Origin: Gracilibacillus ureilyticus
Lineage (GTDB): Bacteria > Bacillota > Bacilli > Bacillales > Amphibacillaceae
Direction of reading: 5' to 3'
Length of the DNA stretch: 64,000 nt
NCBI RefSeq assembly: GCF_900111195.1
Contig: NZ_FOGL01000003.1
Coordinates: 62,001 to 126,000, forward strand
The notes beneath the pieces were generated by a model. It did no database searches. It saw nothing but the letters and a program-made list of their open reading frames with translations, and was not told where the DNA came from. The translations under genes and the position numbers were made by a program. Of this stretch, positions 1 through 8,992 are shown piece by piece (positions within the stretch are counted from its first letter, which is position 1; every line of letters begins with the position of its first letter).

Positions 1-119
1 GTGTCATTCGCTCCTGATATTTCACCAGCAATATATACAGAACCAAAGAAGATTATGCAAATAAACAGAATTGCTGCATAACATTCTATGACTTGTTTAA
101 AGTTACTATTACTTTTCAT
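1..119 (-). CDS. Partial hypothetical membrane protein (N-terminus only)
   Basis: An open frame reads from an ATG at 119 leftward off the window edge, giving 39 residues. The visible part has a short polar start (MKSNSNFKQ) followed by one hydrophobic helix from about residue 13 to 31, so it is a signal anchor or signal peptide. A GGAG lies upstream at a rather long spacing of about 14 bases. Nothing identifies the family, and the rest of the gene is outside the window. It may also be a chance frame. Confidence 0.45.
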   Translation of the reverse strand, partial: MKSNSNFKQVIECYAAILFICIIFFGSVYIAGEISGAND

Positions 120-245
120 TTTGAAGTTTAAATCTCCTTCTCTAATTATTGTACATGAAAAAATAAACCTTAGAAAACTGAATCAGATTTTAAAAAGTAT
201 GAAAAATATGCCTAGAGACTAGACAAACGAAGGAATTATAAGTGA

Positions 246-575
246 TTAGAGGTAATTGGAGGAATGCTGAATAACACTGCAATTTCGCAGCATTTGATAA
301 TTTGTATAAATCATACGGGACGACAGCCTGTTTAAGTGCGCATCATTACTTATAATGGAAGTGTTAACAGCTTTCATTGTCGCCGCGGATTTTGACTTTT
401 GAATATTATATGATGCATGTTCTGTGATTACATCATCATAAACTGCTAGTTCCTGTGCCGATACAATTATTTCACTGTCATTACCAGCTATAGACCGCAC
501 CTCGTGTGCCGGGTTAATAAGTGTAGTTGACGTAACAAGTAATGACAATATAAAAAGCAAAAGGGCATTTCGCAT
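246..575 (-). CDS. Small secreted hypothetical protein
   Basis: This encodes 109 residues with a clear N-terminal signal peptide (charged MRN, then a hydrophobic LLLFILSLLV core, probable cleavage near residue 23). The mature part is polar, serine- and asparagine-rich, with no motif I recognise. A good ribosome site (GGAGGTG) precedes the ATG. It stands alone, with the antiporter gene following on the same strand after about 60 bases. The function is unknown; the signal peptide and ribosome site are the reasons to believe it is real. Confidence 0.55.
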   Translation of the reverse strand: MRNALLLFILSLLVTSTTLINPAHEVRSIAGNDSEIIVSAQELAVYDDVITEHASYNIQKSKSAATMKAVNTSIISNDAHLNRLSSRMIYTNYQMLRNCSVIQHSSNYL

Positions 576-635
576 TTAGGATTCACCTCCATTCACTTAT
601 TAGTATAAATAAGGGTAAAGAAAAAGTAAATTCTC

Positions 636-2102
636 TTATGCCTTTAATAAGCGGTTCAATTTTAGTTTGCTTCGTTTTGAAACTAAAATATATAATATAT
701 CGCCGGCGTTAATTTTTGTATCACCTGTAGGTGTGACTAAATCATTGTGTCTAATAATAGCATTGATAAGCACATCCTGGGGGAAATCAATATCTTTAAT
801 GGTACTACCATTCAATGTCGATTCTTCGTTCACTTCATACTCCATAATCTCTGCATTTGCTTTGCCAATTGAAACTAGTTCCAGAGAGTGACTAGGTTCG
901 ACTTTCTTCGGCCCGGTTAGTTTTAAAGATTTTGCAAAAACAGCAATTGTAGAACCTTGTAACAAAGTAGAAGTTAATACAACGAAAAATACTACATTAA
1001 AAATCATCGGACTATCTTCGATTCCTGCGATTAGCGGGAATGTCGCAAGTACAATTGGAACAGCCCCTCTAAGACCCGCCCATGAAAGGAAGATTCTCTC
1101 CCTCCATTCAAAGCCCATCCTGAATATGGACAGAAAGACAGCGATAGGTCTTGCAATAATAATTAGTATTACAGCTAACAGAAGCCCTTTCCACATGACA
1201 TCAAAGGTGAATAATTGAGAAGGGAATACTAATAATCCAAGAATGACAAACATGAGGATTTGCATAATCCAAGCAAAGCCTTCATTAAATTTTACAATTG
1301 AGTGACGGTAGGTCAGGTCTGCATTACCAATAATCATTGCAGCGAAGTAAACGGCCAGTAAACCACTTGCACCGACAAAATCAGTAATACTGTATGCAAG
1401 CAAAGCAAAAGCTACTGCAAATACAGGGTACAGTCCACTTGAATCCAAATTAACCCGATTAATAGAATAGATACCGAGTTTTCCAAGTAGAAAACCAATT
1501 AACAAGCCTATGCCCATTTGCCAGAAGAATGACAGGATTAATAGAATGTAGGAAGGGTTATCGATTGTTAATAATTGAATAAAAGAAATTGTTAAAAATA
1601 CGGCCATTGGATCGTTTGTTCCAGACTCCACCTCAAGCGTTGCGCCTAAACGTTCCTTAATATTTTGCCCTTTTAGTACAGAAAAAACGGCAGCTGCGTC
1701 TGTCGAACCGACGATAGAACCGAAGAGAAATGCCTCAAACCATCCGATATCCAATATTAATTTAGCAGCAATTGCTACAATAGTCGTTGTTAATAACACC
1801 CCAAGAGTTGCCAGGGATAAAGCGGGCTTGGCAACAGATCTGACGGTAGAGAACTTTGTCTGTAAACCACCTTCAAACAAGATGATTACAAGCGCAATTA
1901 TCCCGATAACTTGCGCAAGCTGTGCATTATCAAAATAGATGAATCCTAGCCCCTCGCTGCCGCTAACCATTCCGACCACTATAAATAAGATGAGGGCCGG
2001 TACACCTAATTTAGTTGATATTTTCGTTGTCAGTACCCCGACAATTAACAGCAATGAAGCTACAAAAATAAAGTGTTCCAATGTTAATAATCCATGTTCC
2101 AT
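636..2102 (-). CDS. CPA1-family cation/proton antiporter with TrkA-C domain (NhaP2/CvrA-like)
   Basis: The 488-residue protein has about 12 hydrophobic segments in residues 5-395, typical of the sodium/proton exchanger fold, including the GTNDPMAVFL segment with the ion-binding aspartate and the GLRGAVPIVLA segment. Residues about 405-485 form a soluble TrkA-C-type domain, which marks the NhaP2/CvrA subgroup usually assigned to K+/H+ exchange. It would move K+ or Na+ out in exchange for protons at the cytoplasmic membrane, for pH and ion homeostasis. AAAGGAGA precedes the ATG. It lies 16 bases behind the recombinase gene on the same strand, so the two may be co-transcribed. The ion specificity is inferred from the family. 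Confidence 0.9.
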   Translation of the reverse strand: MEHGLLTLEHFIFVASLLLIVGVLTTKISTKLGVPALILFIVVGMVSGSEGLGFIYFDNAQLAQVIGIIALVIILFEGGLQTKFSTVRSVAKPALSLATLGVLLTTTIVAIAAKLILDIGWFEAFLFGSIVGSTDAAAVFSVLKGQNIKERLGATLEVESGTNDPMAVFLTISFIQLLTIDNPSYILLILSFFWQMGIGLLIGFLLGKLGIYSINRVNLDSSGLYPVFAVAFALLAYSITDFVGASGLLAVYFAAMIIGNADLTYRHSIVKFNEGFAWIMQILMFVILGLLVFPSQLFTFDVMWKGLLLAVILIIIARPIAVFLSIFRMGFEWRERIFLSWAGLRGAVPIVLATFPLIAGIEDSPMIFNVVFFVVLTSTLLQGSTIAVFAKSLKLTGPKKVEPSHSLELVSIGKANAEIMEYEVNEESTLNGSTIKDIDFPQDVLINAIIRHNDLVTPTGDTKINAGDILYILVSKRSKLKLNRLLKA

Positions 2103-2118
2103 TTAGTTCGTCTCCTTT

Positions 2119-2670
2119 CTATAAGTTGACATCAATTTGTATCAATGTATCTTCTTCTTTTTCTATTCCTAAGTATTCGAGTGTTTCAAGAGTTGAAGAA
2201 TGATGGAGTATTTTCTGCAGTAAGGATATTGCTACACCCTTCTTATAGGCATGATATCCAAATGTTTTCCTTAAAGTGTGTGTTCCAACATTTTCTGTTA
2301 TTCCGATTTCTTTTGCAGCATGATTGATAATTCGATATGCTTGCTGCCGGGTAATTGGAAGTTCACTTTTCTGTGATTTAAACAGGTAGTGATCCATCTG
2401 AAGATTATTACATTCCAAATAGGATTTTGTTGCGTTTTTAATATTGTGATTAAGATAATAGGGGGGATCGGTGTCTCTGAGAAAAATGAAGTCCTTCATC
2501 TGCTGGCCATCCCAGACATGACTGACTTTAAGGTGTAATAGATCATTAAGACGAAGGCCTGTGTTTATACCGACAGTAAAAAACACATAATCTCTTTTCG
2601 AATGGTGAAATAAGAGCTGCTTTATTTGATTGATTTGATCAATTTCCTTAATTGGATGAACAAATTCCAT
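2119..2670 (-). CDS. Solo-catalytic tyrosine recombinase/integrase
   Basis: At 183 residues this is only the catalytic domain of a tyrosine recombinase; the N-terminal core-binding (SAM-like) domain of normal XerC/D or phage integrases is absent. Visible catalytic elements are the first arginine in NTGLRLNDLL, the HTLRKTFG box (His and second Arg), the second histidine in LHHSS and the nucleophile tyrosine in LEYLGI. It has a strong ribosome site (GAGGAGG). No att repeats, excisionase or other mobile genes are nearby. It could be a domesticated recombinase or a remnant of a departed element; short recombinases of this type are found singly in many Bacillaceae. Confidence 0.85.
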   Translation of the reverse strand: MEFVHPIKEIDQINQIKQLLFHHSKRDYVFFTVGINTGLRLNDLLHLKVSHVWDGQQMKDFIFLRDTDPPYYLNHNIKNATKSYLECNNLQMDHYLFKSQKSELPITRQQAYRIINHAAKEIGITENVGTHTLRKTFGYHAYKKGVAISLLQKILHHSSTLETLEYLGIEKEEDTLIQIDVNL

Positions 2671-2771
2671 AACGAACCTCCTCTTAATAATGTTCCTTAA
2701 TATTAATTATAGCATTATTATGTAACATTATCTACAAAGGTGCTTCCATGCCCCAGATACACGGTCGGTAT

Positions 2772-2800
2772 TTGTTTTGGGATTTTAACCATGATAAGAT
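2772..2800 (+). promoter_or_regulatory. Possible sigma-A promoter for the sugar-sensing operon
   Basis: A TTGTTT hexamer and a TAAGAT hexamer are separated by 17 bases, ending about 45 bases before the first gene of the operon. Both hexamers deviate from consensus, so this is only a candidate. Confidence 0.35.
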
Positions 2801-2845
2801 AAAATGGTTTTTAAAATATATCACTTCAATACAGTGGGGGAACTT

Positions 2846-3838
2846 ATGAATCGAAAAACTATTATCTATATAATCCTTTCTGTATGTCTGTTTATCTCTA
2901 TTAGCTTCTCGATCTATTACTATACTCAAGCTGAACATTACGATCAGCAAATAGATGAAGTGACGGAACCGGATTCCTCTTTACCGGCATATCATTTTGT
3001 TCTAATCGGAGAGGAAATGGATCATGATTACTGGCGGCTAGTTGGAGAAGGTGCAAAAGACACAGAAGAAAAATACGATGTTTTTGTAGAATATGAAGGA
3101 CCAAGAAGATCTAATCCGGAGGAACAACTCGAATTACTTGATATTGCAATAAAGTCTGATGTAGATGGCATTATTGTTCAGGCGCTTAGTGATGATTTCC
3201 TTCCATTGATAAACAAGGCTGTCAGGGAAGGGATACCTGTCATAACTATCGATACAGATGCTCCCGAGAGCACCAGGGCCAGTTACATAGGAACGGACAA
3301 TTATGAAGCGGGCAAGCTTGCTGGAGAAACTCTAGTGAAAGATACAAACGGTGAAGCGACGATTGGAATCATTACTGGAAGTTTTACTAATGCGCATCAT
3401 CAGTTACGCGTGCAGGGTTTCCGTGAAATTATCTCCCGGGAAGAAGGGATAGAGGTTGTCGCCATTGAGGAATCAAATATTACAAGGGTTACTGCGGAAG
3501 AAAAGGCATATCAAATGTTAAAGGAATATCCGAACATTGATGCATTATATGGAACGAGCGCATTAGATGGAATTGGCATGGCACAGGCTACCGCTTCATT
3601 GAACTTAACTAATGATGATTTGTATTTAATTGCTTTTGACACTTTGCCGGAGAATGTTGAATTAATGAAACAAGGGAAAATTGACGTATTAATTGAACAA
3701 AAGCCATATGAAATGGGGTATCGCAGTATTGAATTAATGCTCGATGTGATGGAGGGACTACCGGTAGAAGATGCCTATAACACTGATGTTAACGTTGTTC
3801 GGATAGAAGATATAATAAAGAAGAGTGAAGGCTTATGA
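2846..3838 (+). CDS. Membrane-anchored periplasmic-type sugar-binding protein (sensor component)
   Basis: The chosen ATG at 2846 follows a GTGGGGGA ribosome site and gives 330 residues; an upstream TTG/ATG extension lacks a site. Residues about 5-27 are a hydrophobic segment without a lipobox cysteine, so the protein is probably a signal-anchored, cell-surface protein. The rest is a type I periplasmic-binding fold (RbsB/Peripla_BP_4), with VDGIIVQALSDD, PVITIDTDAPES and YIGTDNYEAG segments typical of pentose- or hexose-binding proteins. No ABC permease or ATPase is adjacent. Instead its end overlaps a LytS/YesM-type kinase gene by four bases, so it probably senses a sugar and signals to that kinase, as XylFII does in clostridia. 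The sugar is unknown. Confidence 0.85.
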   Translation: MNRKTIIYIILSVCLFISISFSIYYYTQAEHYDQQIDEVTEPDSSLPAYHFVLIGEEMDHDYWRLVGEGAKDTEEKYDVFVEYEGPRRSNPEEQLELLDIAIKSDVDGIIVQALSDDFLPLINKAVREGIPVITIDTDAPESTRASYIGTDNYEAGKLAGETLVKDTNGEATIGIITGSFTNAHHQLRVQGFREIISREEGIEVVAIEESNITRVTAEEKAYQMLKEYPNIDALYGTSALDGIGMAQATASLNLTNDDLYLIAFDTLPENVELMKQGKIDVLIEQKPYEMGYRSIELMLDVMEGLPVEDAYNTDVNVVRIEDIIKKSEGL

Positions 3839-5247
3839 TAAAGATCCGTACGAAATTGCTCATTTATTTTGTTGCTGTTTTGATATTAGTTATTGTGATG
3901 TTTTTTGTAAGGGAACAGAATGCTGCAAGAATTATTGAGCTTCATAATGAAAGTACTGAACAGTATTTACTATTAAACGAGTTGACCAGTAAGACAGATC
4001 AAACATTTCAATCATTGCAGATTTACGTTCATGAACCGATTAAGGAAAACTTAATCTACTACCAAGAGGATAAGCAGCAGTTGTTAGATTTGCAACAAGA
4101 ATATGACCAGCTAACATCAAAGGGAATTGAGAAGAAGAACTACTTGAATGTCTTAACAAGTTTCCTTAAGTATAGTGATCAGACAGTCCGGGGTGTAGAC
4201 GAGAATGATGTTGAACAATACTCATTTTCTTTAAATGAAGCTGATAACACTGCGGATTATATCCATGAGAAAACATTGGAACTGTTAAATGAAGAGTTAA
4301 CTTCCTATCAGCAGTTTATAACATTAGAGGATAAGAGAATTGCCTATACAAAAAATATGGGGACCGCAGTTTTTGTTTCCATTATTATAGTTAGTGTTTT
4401 TTTTGCTGTATGGTTTTCTGACGGAATAACGAGAACAATATCGAATTTAACTAATGCTGCAAAGGAAATATCTGCAGGTAATTATCAGGGCAAGGATGTT
4501 GAAGTCCCGACAAAAGATGAGTTATCGATCTTAACAGAGACATTTAATGAGATGAAACGTAATATCTCAGAGTCTGTCACTGAGGTAAAGGAAAAGGCGA
4601 GACTTGCTCAATTATTGAAGGAGATGGAATTGAGAAGTTTGCAAAATCAAATTAATCCACACTTCTTATTCAATACGTTAAATACTATTTCAAAAACCGC
4701 CTATATCGAAGGAGCTGAACGGACTAGTGACTTAATTTCTTCCATATCATCTCTGCTGCGTTATAATATTGGGAATATGGAACGAGATACTACGATTAAA
4801 GATGAAGTGGAGATCGTTAAGGAATACTTCTTTATCCAGGAAAGCCGATTTGGTGACCGAGTAACATTTCGTTTAAATGTGGAGGAAGGTTGCGTGAACA
4901 AATCTATTCCTTGTTTAACGTTACAGCCAATTGTTGAAAATGCATTTGTTCATGGTATAGAAGGAATGGCAGATGGTGCAACAATTGAATTACATATCTA
5001 CCAATATGATCAACAGGTATGTATAGATATTAAAGATAACGGTGCAGGCATGGATCAGACTGCTATTAATCGTATATTTAATTCTGATGAAAGCGATGAA
5101 AAGATCGCAGAAAGCCGTTCAGGCCATTCAACAGGAATAGGTCTAAGGAATGTTATTGACCGCTTAAAGTTATTTGATAAAAATAGCGAAATGTCCATTA
5201 AGTCAGAACGGGGAAAAGGGACTGTTGTACAGATCAGACTAACTTAG
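3835..5247 (+). CDS. Sensor histidine kinase, LytS/YesM type
   Basis: 470 residues: a transmembrane helix at about 7-24, an extracytoplasmic helical region to about 175, a second helix at about 177-195, a HAMP segment, then the His_kinase domain with the phospho-acceptor histidine near residue 276 in the NQINPHFLFNTL motif, and an HATPase domain with N box (IVENAFVHG), DNGAGM and GIGLRN boxes. The ATG overlaps the stop of the sugar-binding protein gene (ATGA), indicating translational coupling. It probably receives its signal from that binding protein, since its own outer domain is short and coiled-coil-like, and passes phosphate to the regulator encoded next. Confidence 0.9.
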   Translation: MIKIRTKLLIYFVAVLILVIVMFFVREQNAARIIELHNESTEQYLLLNELTSKTDQTFQSLQIYVHEPIKENLIYYQEDKQQLLDLQQEYDQLTSKGIEKKNYLNVLTSFLKYSDQTVRGVDENDVEQYSFSLNEADNTADYIHEKTLELLNEELTSYQQFITLEDKRIAYTKNMGTAVFVSIIIVSVFFAVWFSDGITRTISNLTNAAKEISAGNYQGKDVEVPTKDELSILTETFNEMKRNISESVTEVKEKARLAQLLKEMELRSLQNQINPHFLFNTLNTISKTAYIEGAERTSDLISSISSLLRYNIGNMERDTTIKDEVEIVKEYFFIQESRFGDRVTFRLNVEEGCVNKSIPCLTLQPIVENAFVHGIEGMADGATIELHIYQYDQQVCIDIKDNGAGMDQTAINRIFNSDESDEKIAESRSGHSTGIGLRNVIDRLKLFDKNSEMSIKSERGKGTVVQIRLT

Positions 5248-5263
5248 AAAGGGGAAAAGGCAA

Positions 5264-6817
5264 TTGATCAAAGTTATGCTCGTTGATGATGAGGCAATTG
5301 AACGAGAAGGAATTCGCCTAATGCTGGAGAGAAACCGGTTAAATTTAGAAATTGTAGCAGAGGCACAAAATGGGGAAAAAGCAATTGAACTTGCAGAGAT
5401 GCACAAGCCAGATATTATTTTTATGGATATTAAAATGCCTGTCATCGATGGTCTTCAAGCAACAAAAGAGATACTATCTCAATTACCTGACACCAAATGC
5501 ATTATGGTTTCTGCATATGATACATTCCAATATGCACAGGATGCGATGAGATTCGGTGTGAAGGAATACTTATTGAAGCCTGGCAAAGTGACCGAAGTAA
5601 TAGAAGCTTTTGATCGTATGGCAAAAGAAGTTCAAACTAAAAAAGCACAAGTAAAAGAGAATGAAACTATACGGGGGAAATTGGAACAATCCAACGCATT
5701 AATGGAAATGGAATTAATTGTTTCACTGATGATGGATCACGTCCATGAGTTTAGTAATTGGGATCAGTGGTTTGACATGAATAATATGAAAGGGTTTGTC
5801 GCTGTTTTTTCATTTTCATCAGAGTATCTGAATCCGGATTATCATACAAAAGGTGAATGGTACAGGCTATTGAAACAATCATTAGAAGAACAACCATTGA
5901 AATGTTTTATTGGTCCTTTAACAAGCTTCCAAGTTCCTGTATTTGTAAAAACCGACGAAAATGAATCAAAGGAATTAAGTGAGAATTTTGCAAAAACAGT
6001 CATTCATTCTTCAATTAGCAGGCTGGACGGATGTGAATTAATCGCTGGGATAGGAACACAAGTAGCTAATATACAAAATTTCAGGATCTCATATGAAGAG
6101 GCCACATACGCATTAGCGCTAGTCCAAAATCATTCTGATGCTAATTTTTTAGTATATAGCAGTAAGCTGGAGGAGAGAAGAAAGGAATTTATTCCATATG
6201 AATTAGAGAAGAATGTATTAGAAGCCGTTCAAAAGGGAGATCAGCAAGATGGAATGAAGGCTTTCGAGCAGTACTTCCAATGGATTCAGCAATATGCTAA
6301 CTACAACGTGAGTAAGGTACAAAAGGCAACAGAAGACTTTTTCATCATTCTAACTAGATCAACACAAGAATTAGGATTAGACCAGGACTTCTCCATTCCT
6401 CTACTTCAGTATGAGACGAATATGCAAATAAAAGAAGCGGCAAAGATTCACATTTTGACAATTATTAAGCAAATTAATGATTGGAGAGCAAACGGGGTTA
6501 AAGGTTTACTCGTTCAGGCGAAGGAGTATGTGACACACCATTTTCAAAAGACACTTACCCTGGAAGAAGTAGCAACACAGGTGAATCTTAGCTCCTATTA
6601 TTTAAGTAAGCTTTTTAAAGAGTATTTTGATAAAACATTTGTAGAATATCTGACAGAATTAAGAATTCAGAAAGCGAAAACTTATCTGTTAAACGGCGCC
6701 ACCCCGCTTAAAGAAATTGCTATAAATATTGGTTACAAGGATCCAAATTATTTCAGCCGGGTTTTTAAAAAAGAAACTGGTTTGAGTCCGAGTGAATACC
6801 GGCATAAATATCAATAA
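5264..6817 (+). CDS. Response regulator with AraC-type DNA-binding domain (YesN type)
   Basis: 517 residues from a TTG start preceded by GAAAGGGG. The receiver domain occupies residues 1-120 with phospho-acceptor Asp55 (IIFMDIKMP) and the conserved lysine in EYLLKPG. A long variable middle follows, and the C-terminal ~100 residues form a double helix-turn-helix AraC domain (VNLSSYYLSKLFKEYF and GYKDPNYFSRVFKKETG). It is the output of the upstream kinase, 16 bases downstream of its stop. The most obvious target is the MFS sugar porter gene 0.5 kb downstream, or its own operon. Confidence 0.9.
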   Translation: MIKVMLVDDEAIEREGIRLMLERNRLNLEIVAEAQNGEKAIELAEMHKPDIIFMDIKMPVIDGLQATKEILSQLPDTKCIMVSAYDTFQYAQDAMRFGVKEYLLKPGKVTEVIEAFDRMAKEVQTKKAQVKENETIRGKLEQSNALMEMELIVSLMMDHVHEFSNWDQWFDMNNMKGFVAVFSFSSEYLNPDYHTKGEWYRLLKQSLEEQPLKCFIGPLTSFQVPVFVKTDENESKELSENFAKTVIHSSISRLDGCELIAGIGTQVANIQNFRISYEEATYALALVQNHSDANFLVYSSKLEERRKEFIPYELEKNVLEAVQKGDQQDGMKAFEQYFQWIQQYANYNVSKVQKATEDFFIILTRSTQELGLDQDFSIPLLQYETNMQIKEAAKIHILTIIKQINDWRANGVKGLLVQAKEYVTHHFQKTLTLEEVATQVNLSSYYLSKLFKEYFDKTFVEYLTELRIQKAKTYLLNGATPLKEIAINIGYKDPNYFSRVFKKETGLSPSEYRHKYQ

Positions 6818-6846
6818 AAAGTGGCCATAAATGAATAATCTATCTG

Positions 6847-6919
6847 GCGAGACTGGGATATAAAGGAGTTTTTCTTACTCGACCTGCCCCGAGAGTTTAT
6901 ATATTCCATCTCGCTTTTT
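6847..6919 (+). terminator. Long imperfect hairpin terminator
   Basis: GCGAGA with a following TGGGATATAAA pairs with TTTATATATTCCA and TCTCGC, with a run of five T at 6915-6919. The shape, a GAGACTGGGA...TCTCGC stem with a long loop, is the kind of terminator-like repeat often found after genes in Bacillaceae and lactic acid bacteria. It would end the sensor operon transcript. Confidence 0.65.
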
Positions 6920-7276
6920 GATGATAACAACAGCAAGTATAGTCAACTCCTCTTGCTCCACAGCGTATTAATCCTATCTATCAAACACCTAATTCCCATT
7001 TGAATTGCTCCCGCAGAAATTGAATAATCCCATCTAGTGGAGGGAAAATGCAACACGCCCGGATAGGTAGTGTTGTTTTCCGAATCTACTCTTACAGCGG
7101 GAAATCCAATTCCTTTATTATTTGTCTTTAGCTTACAAATATTGGTTTCGTCCAGGCTGCTTTTTCTAGAAAACCGTGGCCAATCACAAAAAAGTCTAGC
7201 ATAAAACAAAATAGTGAAGATGAATGCGCTATTTTGTAAATGTATACATGGTAAATTGTTAACAAGCTAGCAAAAA
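6920..7276. other. Apparently non-coding gap, possibly decayed DNA
   Basis: This stretch separates the sensor operon from the sugar porter. An 88-codon frame on the minus strand (6943-7209) would start at a TTG without a ribosome site and matches nothing I recognise. A short palindrome ATGTATACAT lies near 7237. It may hold the binding site of the YesN-type regulator, or be the remains of an inactivated gene. Confidence 0.4.
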
Positions 7277-7290
7277 TGAAAGCGAATCAA
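7277..7290 (+). promoter_or_regulatory. Candidate cre (CcpA) site upstream of the sugar porter
   Basis: TGAAAGCGAATCAA keeps the TGNAANCG core of the catabolite-repression element but departs from consensus in the right half. It sits about 52 bases before the porter start, a position where CcpA could block transcription. Confidence 0.4.
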
Positions 7291-7342
7291 CTTAATAAAG
7301 AAACCGGTATCAATAAAATAACAGTAAGGGTGAGTGATCAAC

Positions 7343-8743
7343 ATGGAAAAGAAACATTCATTATGGTATGTCATATTAATTGCTGCATCTGCCGGTATGG
7401 CGGGTTTGTTATATGGTTTTGATACGGCAGTGATTTCGGGTGCAATTGGATACCTTCAGGACTTGTATGACTTAAGTCCGGCAATGGAAGGCTGGGTTAT
7501 CTCCTGTGTCATGATCGGTGGTGTCATTGGTGTAGCATTATCAGGCTTTTTAAGTGACAAATTTGGCCGAAAGAATATATTAATGGTTTCAGCCATATTT
7601 TTTATCATATCTGCATTGGGATCTGCATTCGCTATTGATGTAACGACATTAGTACTTGCAAGAATACTCGGCGGTTTCGGAATAGGTTTTGCTTCCGCAT
7701 TATCAGTTACGTATATCAGTGAATGTGCTCCGCCTGCAATTCGCGGAAGATTAGGGTCTATGTATCAGCTTTTCACCATTCTCGGTATTTGTGCGACATT
7801 CTATATCAATTACGGTGTAGCAAATAGCGGAACATATGAATGGGGACTTGAAGCAGGATGGCGCTGGATGTTAGGGTATGGAACAATTCCCGGGATTATC
7901 TTTTTATTCCTCTTGTTCTTTATTCCTGAGAGTCCACGGTATCTGATTCAAAAAGGGAAAGACCAGGAAGCTTATCAAATATTGAAAAGAATTAACGGGG
8001 AAGAAATTGCTAAAAAAGAAGAAAAAGATATTAAGGCATCTATTAAAGCAGAACAAAGCAGTTCGGCAAAGGAATTATTAAAACCAGGTTTACGAATGGC
8101 AATGGGTGTAGGAGTTTTCCTCGCATTATTTAATCAGGTGATTGGTATGAATGCGGTCACATACTATGGTCCGGATATCTTCCGGAGTGTAGGGTTTGAA
8201 AACAATACAGAGTTCTTAGCTACAAGTATTATCGGAAGTGTACAAGTTGTATTTACTATTGTCGCAATCCTGTTAATTGATAAGCTGGGCAGAAAAAAAC
8301 TGATGGCAATCGGTTCCAGCTTTATGGCAATCTTCATGCTGTTAATCGGCAGTGTGTTTTATTTTTCACCAGCTAATGCAGGAGTGTTGCTCATTATTCT
8401 GATCGCTGGCTTTACTGCATCTTTCTGTATCTCGATGGGTCCGATTCCATGGATTATGATTCCGGAGATTTTTCCGAATCATTTACGGGCGAAGGCGGTA
8501 GGAATTGCAACCATTTTCTTATGGGGAGCTAACTGGGCTATTGGACAGTTCACACCAGTATTAATTAACAATATGGGCAGTGCCTTTACTTTCTGGATGT
8601 TCGCTGTTATAAATGTAATCTGCTTTATCTTCGTCATGACAATCGTTCCGGAGACAAAGAATAAAACACTGGAAGAGATCGGTGAAATCTGGAAGCCGAA
8701 AACAGCGGCAAAAAAGAAAAAAACATATGAAGAAATGGTTTGA
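7343..8743 (+). CDS. MFS sugar:proton symporter (sugar porter family)
   Basis: The ATG at 7343 follows AAGGGTGA at good spacing; a GTG nine bases earlier is too close to it. The 466 residues hold about 12 membrane helices and the family signatures: GLLYGFDTAVISGA in helix 1, SDKFGRKN between helices 2 and 3, PESPRYL after helix 6, DKLGRKK between helices 8 and 9, and PETKNKTLEEI after helix 12. A helix-3/4 region loop and the AVISGA motif resemble XylE/XylT-type pentose or glucose symporters. It imports a monosaccharide with protons. It lies downstream of the three-component sugar sensor, which probably controls it. The substrate is not provable here; xylose, arabinose, galactose and glucose are all possible. 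Confidence 0.88.
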   Translation: MEKKHSLWYVILIAASAGMAGLLYGFDTAVISGAIGYLQDLYDLSPAMEGWVISCVMIGGVIGVALSGFLSDKFGRKNILMVSAIFFIISALGSAFAIDVTTLVLARILGGFGIGFASALSVTYISECAPPAIRGRLGSMYQLFTILGICATFYINYGVANSGTYEWGLEAGWRWMLGYGTIPGIIFLFLLFFIPESPRYLIQKGKDQEAYQILKRINGEEIAKKEEKDIKASIKAEQSSSAKELLKPGLRMAMGVGVFLALFNQVIGMNAVTYYGPDIFRSVGFENNTEFLATSIIGSVQVVFTIVAILLIDKLGRKKLMAIGSSFMAIFMLLIGSVFYFSPANAGVLLIILIAGFTASFCISMGPIPWIMIPEIFPNHLRAKAVGIATIFLWGANWAIGQFTPVLINNMGSAFTFWMFAVINVICFIFVMTIVPETKNKTLEEIGEIWKPKTAAKKKKTYEEMV

Positions 8744-8951
8744 TTGAGTATATTTGATTGGAGATAAATAATCAGTCTACCTAGCAACCGGATAAAGTAC
8801 AATGCATGAACGGCAGAGTATAGACTGCTGAGGGGACAGCGTAATTGAAAAGACGGCCAGGAGCGGAATGCTCTGGAGGTCGGTCCATTTGCCACTCTAA
8901 GGTATATTCCTAAAGACAGCAAACCAGTGAAGTTGAAAGGAATAGACTAAC

Positions 8952-8992
8952 AAAAATGGTTCCAGATAAATTTATTATCCGGAACCATTTTT
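8952..8992. terminator. Bidirectional terminator overlapping the 3' end of the germination operon
   Basis: AAAAATGGTTCC and GGAACCATTTTT form a perfect 12-bp stem with a 17-base loop. A and T runs on both sides allow termination in both directions. The last sense codons and the stop codon (8975-8977) of the convergent gerB-type gene lie inside the structure. Confidence 0.9.

Noticed and set aside
2119-2670. Integrase as a sign of a prophage or integrative element
   Set aside because: No att repeats, tRNA, excisionase, capsid or conjugation genes are nearby, and flanking genes are chromosomal.
6943-7209. 88-codon minus-strand frame between the sensor operon and the sugar porter
   Set aside because: TTG start without a ribosome site, no recognisable motif, unbalanced composition; treated as chance or remains.
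8780-8950. Slightly GC-rich stretch after the sugar porter, checked for T-box, riboswitch or small gene
   Set aside because: No T-box core, no frame with a ribosome site and no stable stem beyond the terminator at 8952.
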